Shown here: piece by piece, positions 63,021 through 64,000 of the stretch | How positions within the stretch are numbered: position 1 is the stretch's first letter | How the letters are laid out: the number at the start of each line of letters is the position of its first letter | Position numbers and translations under genes: made by a program | The notes under the pieces: generated by a model | What the model was told of the DNA's origin: nothing | The model's database searches: none | What the model saw: the letters and a program-made list of their open reading frames with translations, nothing else | Assembly: GCF_905120345.1 (NCBI RefSeq) | Contig: NZ_CAJHOA010000002.1 | Coordinates: 415,773 to 479,772 of the forward strand | Source: Denitrificimonas caeni | GTDB taxonomy: Bacteria > Pseudomonadota > Gammaproteobacteria > Pseudomonadales > Pseudomonadaceae | Direction of reading: 5' to 3' | Length of the DNA stretch: 64,000 nucleotides

Positions 63021-63695
63021 TTAATGCTGCTGATGTGCATCATGCTCTGTTGCTGCATCTGTAGCAGGTACGTCGACTGGGGCTGTATGCTGGTCGTGCT
63101 CATCGATTTCTTCAGCAACACCATACTCATCCATCAAATGCTCGCCGTATGCCGCCGCATGCTCATGCCCAGCGCTGGCGAGCTCTTGCAGAACAGCCAT
63201 ATCCAATTGATCCCAACTCAGTACGCGGCCGCCTTTAGAATCGGCCAACAACTGCGCTGCTTCACGGCTACTAAAGGAAACTAAGGACGGTCCCATAGCA
63301 CCCTGTAAGCTTGAACCAACCACATACCATGCAGTACGTGCATCAATCAGATGTTCATCTTTTGGATGATCCCAAGGGGTTTTTGCCACATCGTGTACAT
63401 ACAACTCAGCTTTAAGGTGCTGATTCTCCGGTTGCAGCCACCAGCTAAGCATGTCTTGCGTCGAGCAAAACTTGCGCACTGCAGTGCTGCTGCTTTCCAA
63501 AGCTTGTGCTTTAGCACCCGGTAATTCAGTAATGATCATCCCGCAAACATGACACTCGTCACCGGACTCAAAAGCCACAGGGCCTAATACTTCAGCCACT
63601 TCTGCTGTTTTTTTATCATCACCGCAGGCCGTCAGCAAAACACTTGCTAACAGCACCACCAACCAACGCATGGCAACACTTTGCATTTTTATCAT
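63021..63695 (-). CDS. nosL: NosL, copper chaperone lipoprotein for nitrous oxide reductase, with His-rich tail
   Basis: A 224-residue lipoprotein. Residues 1-24 form a lipoprotein signal ending in the lipobox LTAC, with Cys24. The copper-binding motif is GDECHVCGM, with Cys48, Cys51 and Met53. The NosL domain follows to about residue 170 (WYVVGSSLQGAMGPSLVSFSS). The last 50 residues are rich in His, Asp and Glu (HEHAAAYGEH and EHDAHQQH), which is longer than I expect for NosL. The protein delivers Cu(I) to the Cu(Z) site of NosZ. The ATG at 63695 follows AAGGAG. It is downstream of nosY, in the usual nosDFYL order. Confidence 0.93.
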   Translation of the reverse strand: MIKMQSVAMRWLVVLLASVLLTACGDDKKTAEVAEVLGPVAFESGDECHVCGMIITELPGAKAQALESSSTAVRKFCSTQDMLSWWLQPENQHLKAELYVHDVAKTPWDHPKDEHLIDARTAWYVVGSSLQGAMGPSLVSFSSREAAQLLADSKGGRVLSWDQLDMAVLQELASAGHEHAAAYGEHLMDEYGVAEEIDEHDQHTAPVDVPATDAATEHDAHQQH

Positions 63696-63720
63696 TTCAA
63701 GCTCCTTAATTGTTATGAAA

Positions 63721-64000
63721 TCATGCTGTTCGACGGGCAAACATCCAATGTGCTAAAGCTAATGAGGTGGCAACCCAAGCGACTAAACAACCCCATAATA
63801 CGGCACTACTGACTGGCAAATCACCGGCTAACGCCATCACCCCGACGGTGCTTGAGCTGGACTCAAAACCAGCCAGATTAATCAGTCGATAAATATCCGC
63901 AGGATTGAGCAACAATAACCAAGGTAAAGCTTCGGGACTGAAGGTACCTTCGCTAACCACCAAAACTGCGAGCAAGGCTAGATCAAACACCAGCACAAAT
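63721..64000 (-). CDS. nosY: NosY ABC permease (partial, 3' part)
   Basis: The C-terminal 90 or so residues of an integral-membrane protein, running off the right edge. Two hydrophobic segments (LVFDLALLAVLVVSEG and VLWGCLVAWVATSLALAHWMF) with LLLLNPADIYRLINLAGF between them match the NosY family (ABC-2 type permease of NosDFY). NosDFY supplies sulfur or copper-cluster assembly for NosZ. It lies 25 bases upstream of nosL and is cotranscribed. The rest of nosY and the other nos genes lie beyond the window. Confidence 0.85.
   Translation of the reverse strand, partial: FVLVFDLALLAVLVVSEGTFSPEALPWLLLLNPADIYRLINLAGFESSSSTVGVMALAGDLPVSSAVLWGCLVAWVATSLALAHWMFARRTA

Noticed and set aside
1-64000. 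CRISPR array, prophage or complete insertion sequence
   Set aside because: No regularly spaced direct repeats, no phage structural genes and no transposase open frame could be recognised.

Overview
The window looks like chromosomal DNA of a denitrifying gammaproteobacterium of the family Pseudomonadaceae. The gene order priA / argS / SPOR protein / hslV / hslU / DUF971 / (pha locus) / ubiE-ubiJ-ubiB / hisI-hisE / tatA-tatB-tatC / rsmE is the order I know from Pseudomonas. The GC content is moderate for that family, the pha genes are almost all missing, and a nos (nitrous oxide reductase) cluster begins at the right edge. Together these suggest a small-genome relative such as the Thiopseudomonas / Denitrificimonas lineage. 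That placement is inference from gene order and families, not from a search.

Layout. 65-1099 encodes a surface protein with an IPTL-CTERM sorting tail. 1819-4192 is the rsmA-apaG-apaH-glpE housekeeping run, followed by osmC and two membrane-associated genes (one small protein, one EEP-family phosphohydrolase). hrpB (6676-9162) is followed by a conspicuously AT-rich three-gene unit on the minus strand (9173-12856): a YcjX-type GTPase, a YcjF/DUF697 membrane protein and an unrecognised 387-residue membrane protein. From 13089 to 25462 come a DUF3592 protein, a secreted glutathione peroxidase, an OsmC-YcaO fusion protein, a small cysteine-peptidase-like protein, an arsRBH operon, a short-chain dehydrogenase, a DUF2249 protein with a possible Anr/FNR box, the ahpC-ahpF peroxidase pair and cca.

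25472-34478 is a catabolic and signalling cluster. A FixJ-type response regulator and a multi-PAS histidine kinase are transcribed away from an operon encoding an acyl-CoA ligase, an SLC23/NCS2-like permease, an acyl-CoA dehydrogenase and a metallo-beta-lactamase hydrolase. From memory this matches the BfiR-BfiS / PA4198-PA4200 neighbourhood of P. aeruginosa. 34598-38424 holds yheS, an MscS-like channel, a TerC protein and yaiI. Then come a hot-dog thioesterase, elbB, a topoisomerase III with an altered acidic triad, and a GC-rich SmvA-type efflux pump gene that looks acquired.

44501-58157 is the long conserved run priA to rsmE, with a near-consensus sigma-32 promoter before hslVU. The last part has a Zn/Cd/Pb-type P-ATPase behind a MerR-type promoter, dtd, a SYLF-domain lipid-binding protein, a Nudix hydrolase, nosL with a His-rich tail, and the 3' part of nosY.

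The genes least explained by known systems are the ycjX-ycjF-membrane protein unit, the IPTL-CTERM protein and the regulation of the acyl-CoA cluster. No rRNA, tRNA, CRISPR array, intact insertion sequence or prophage was seen.
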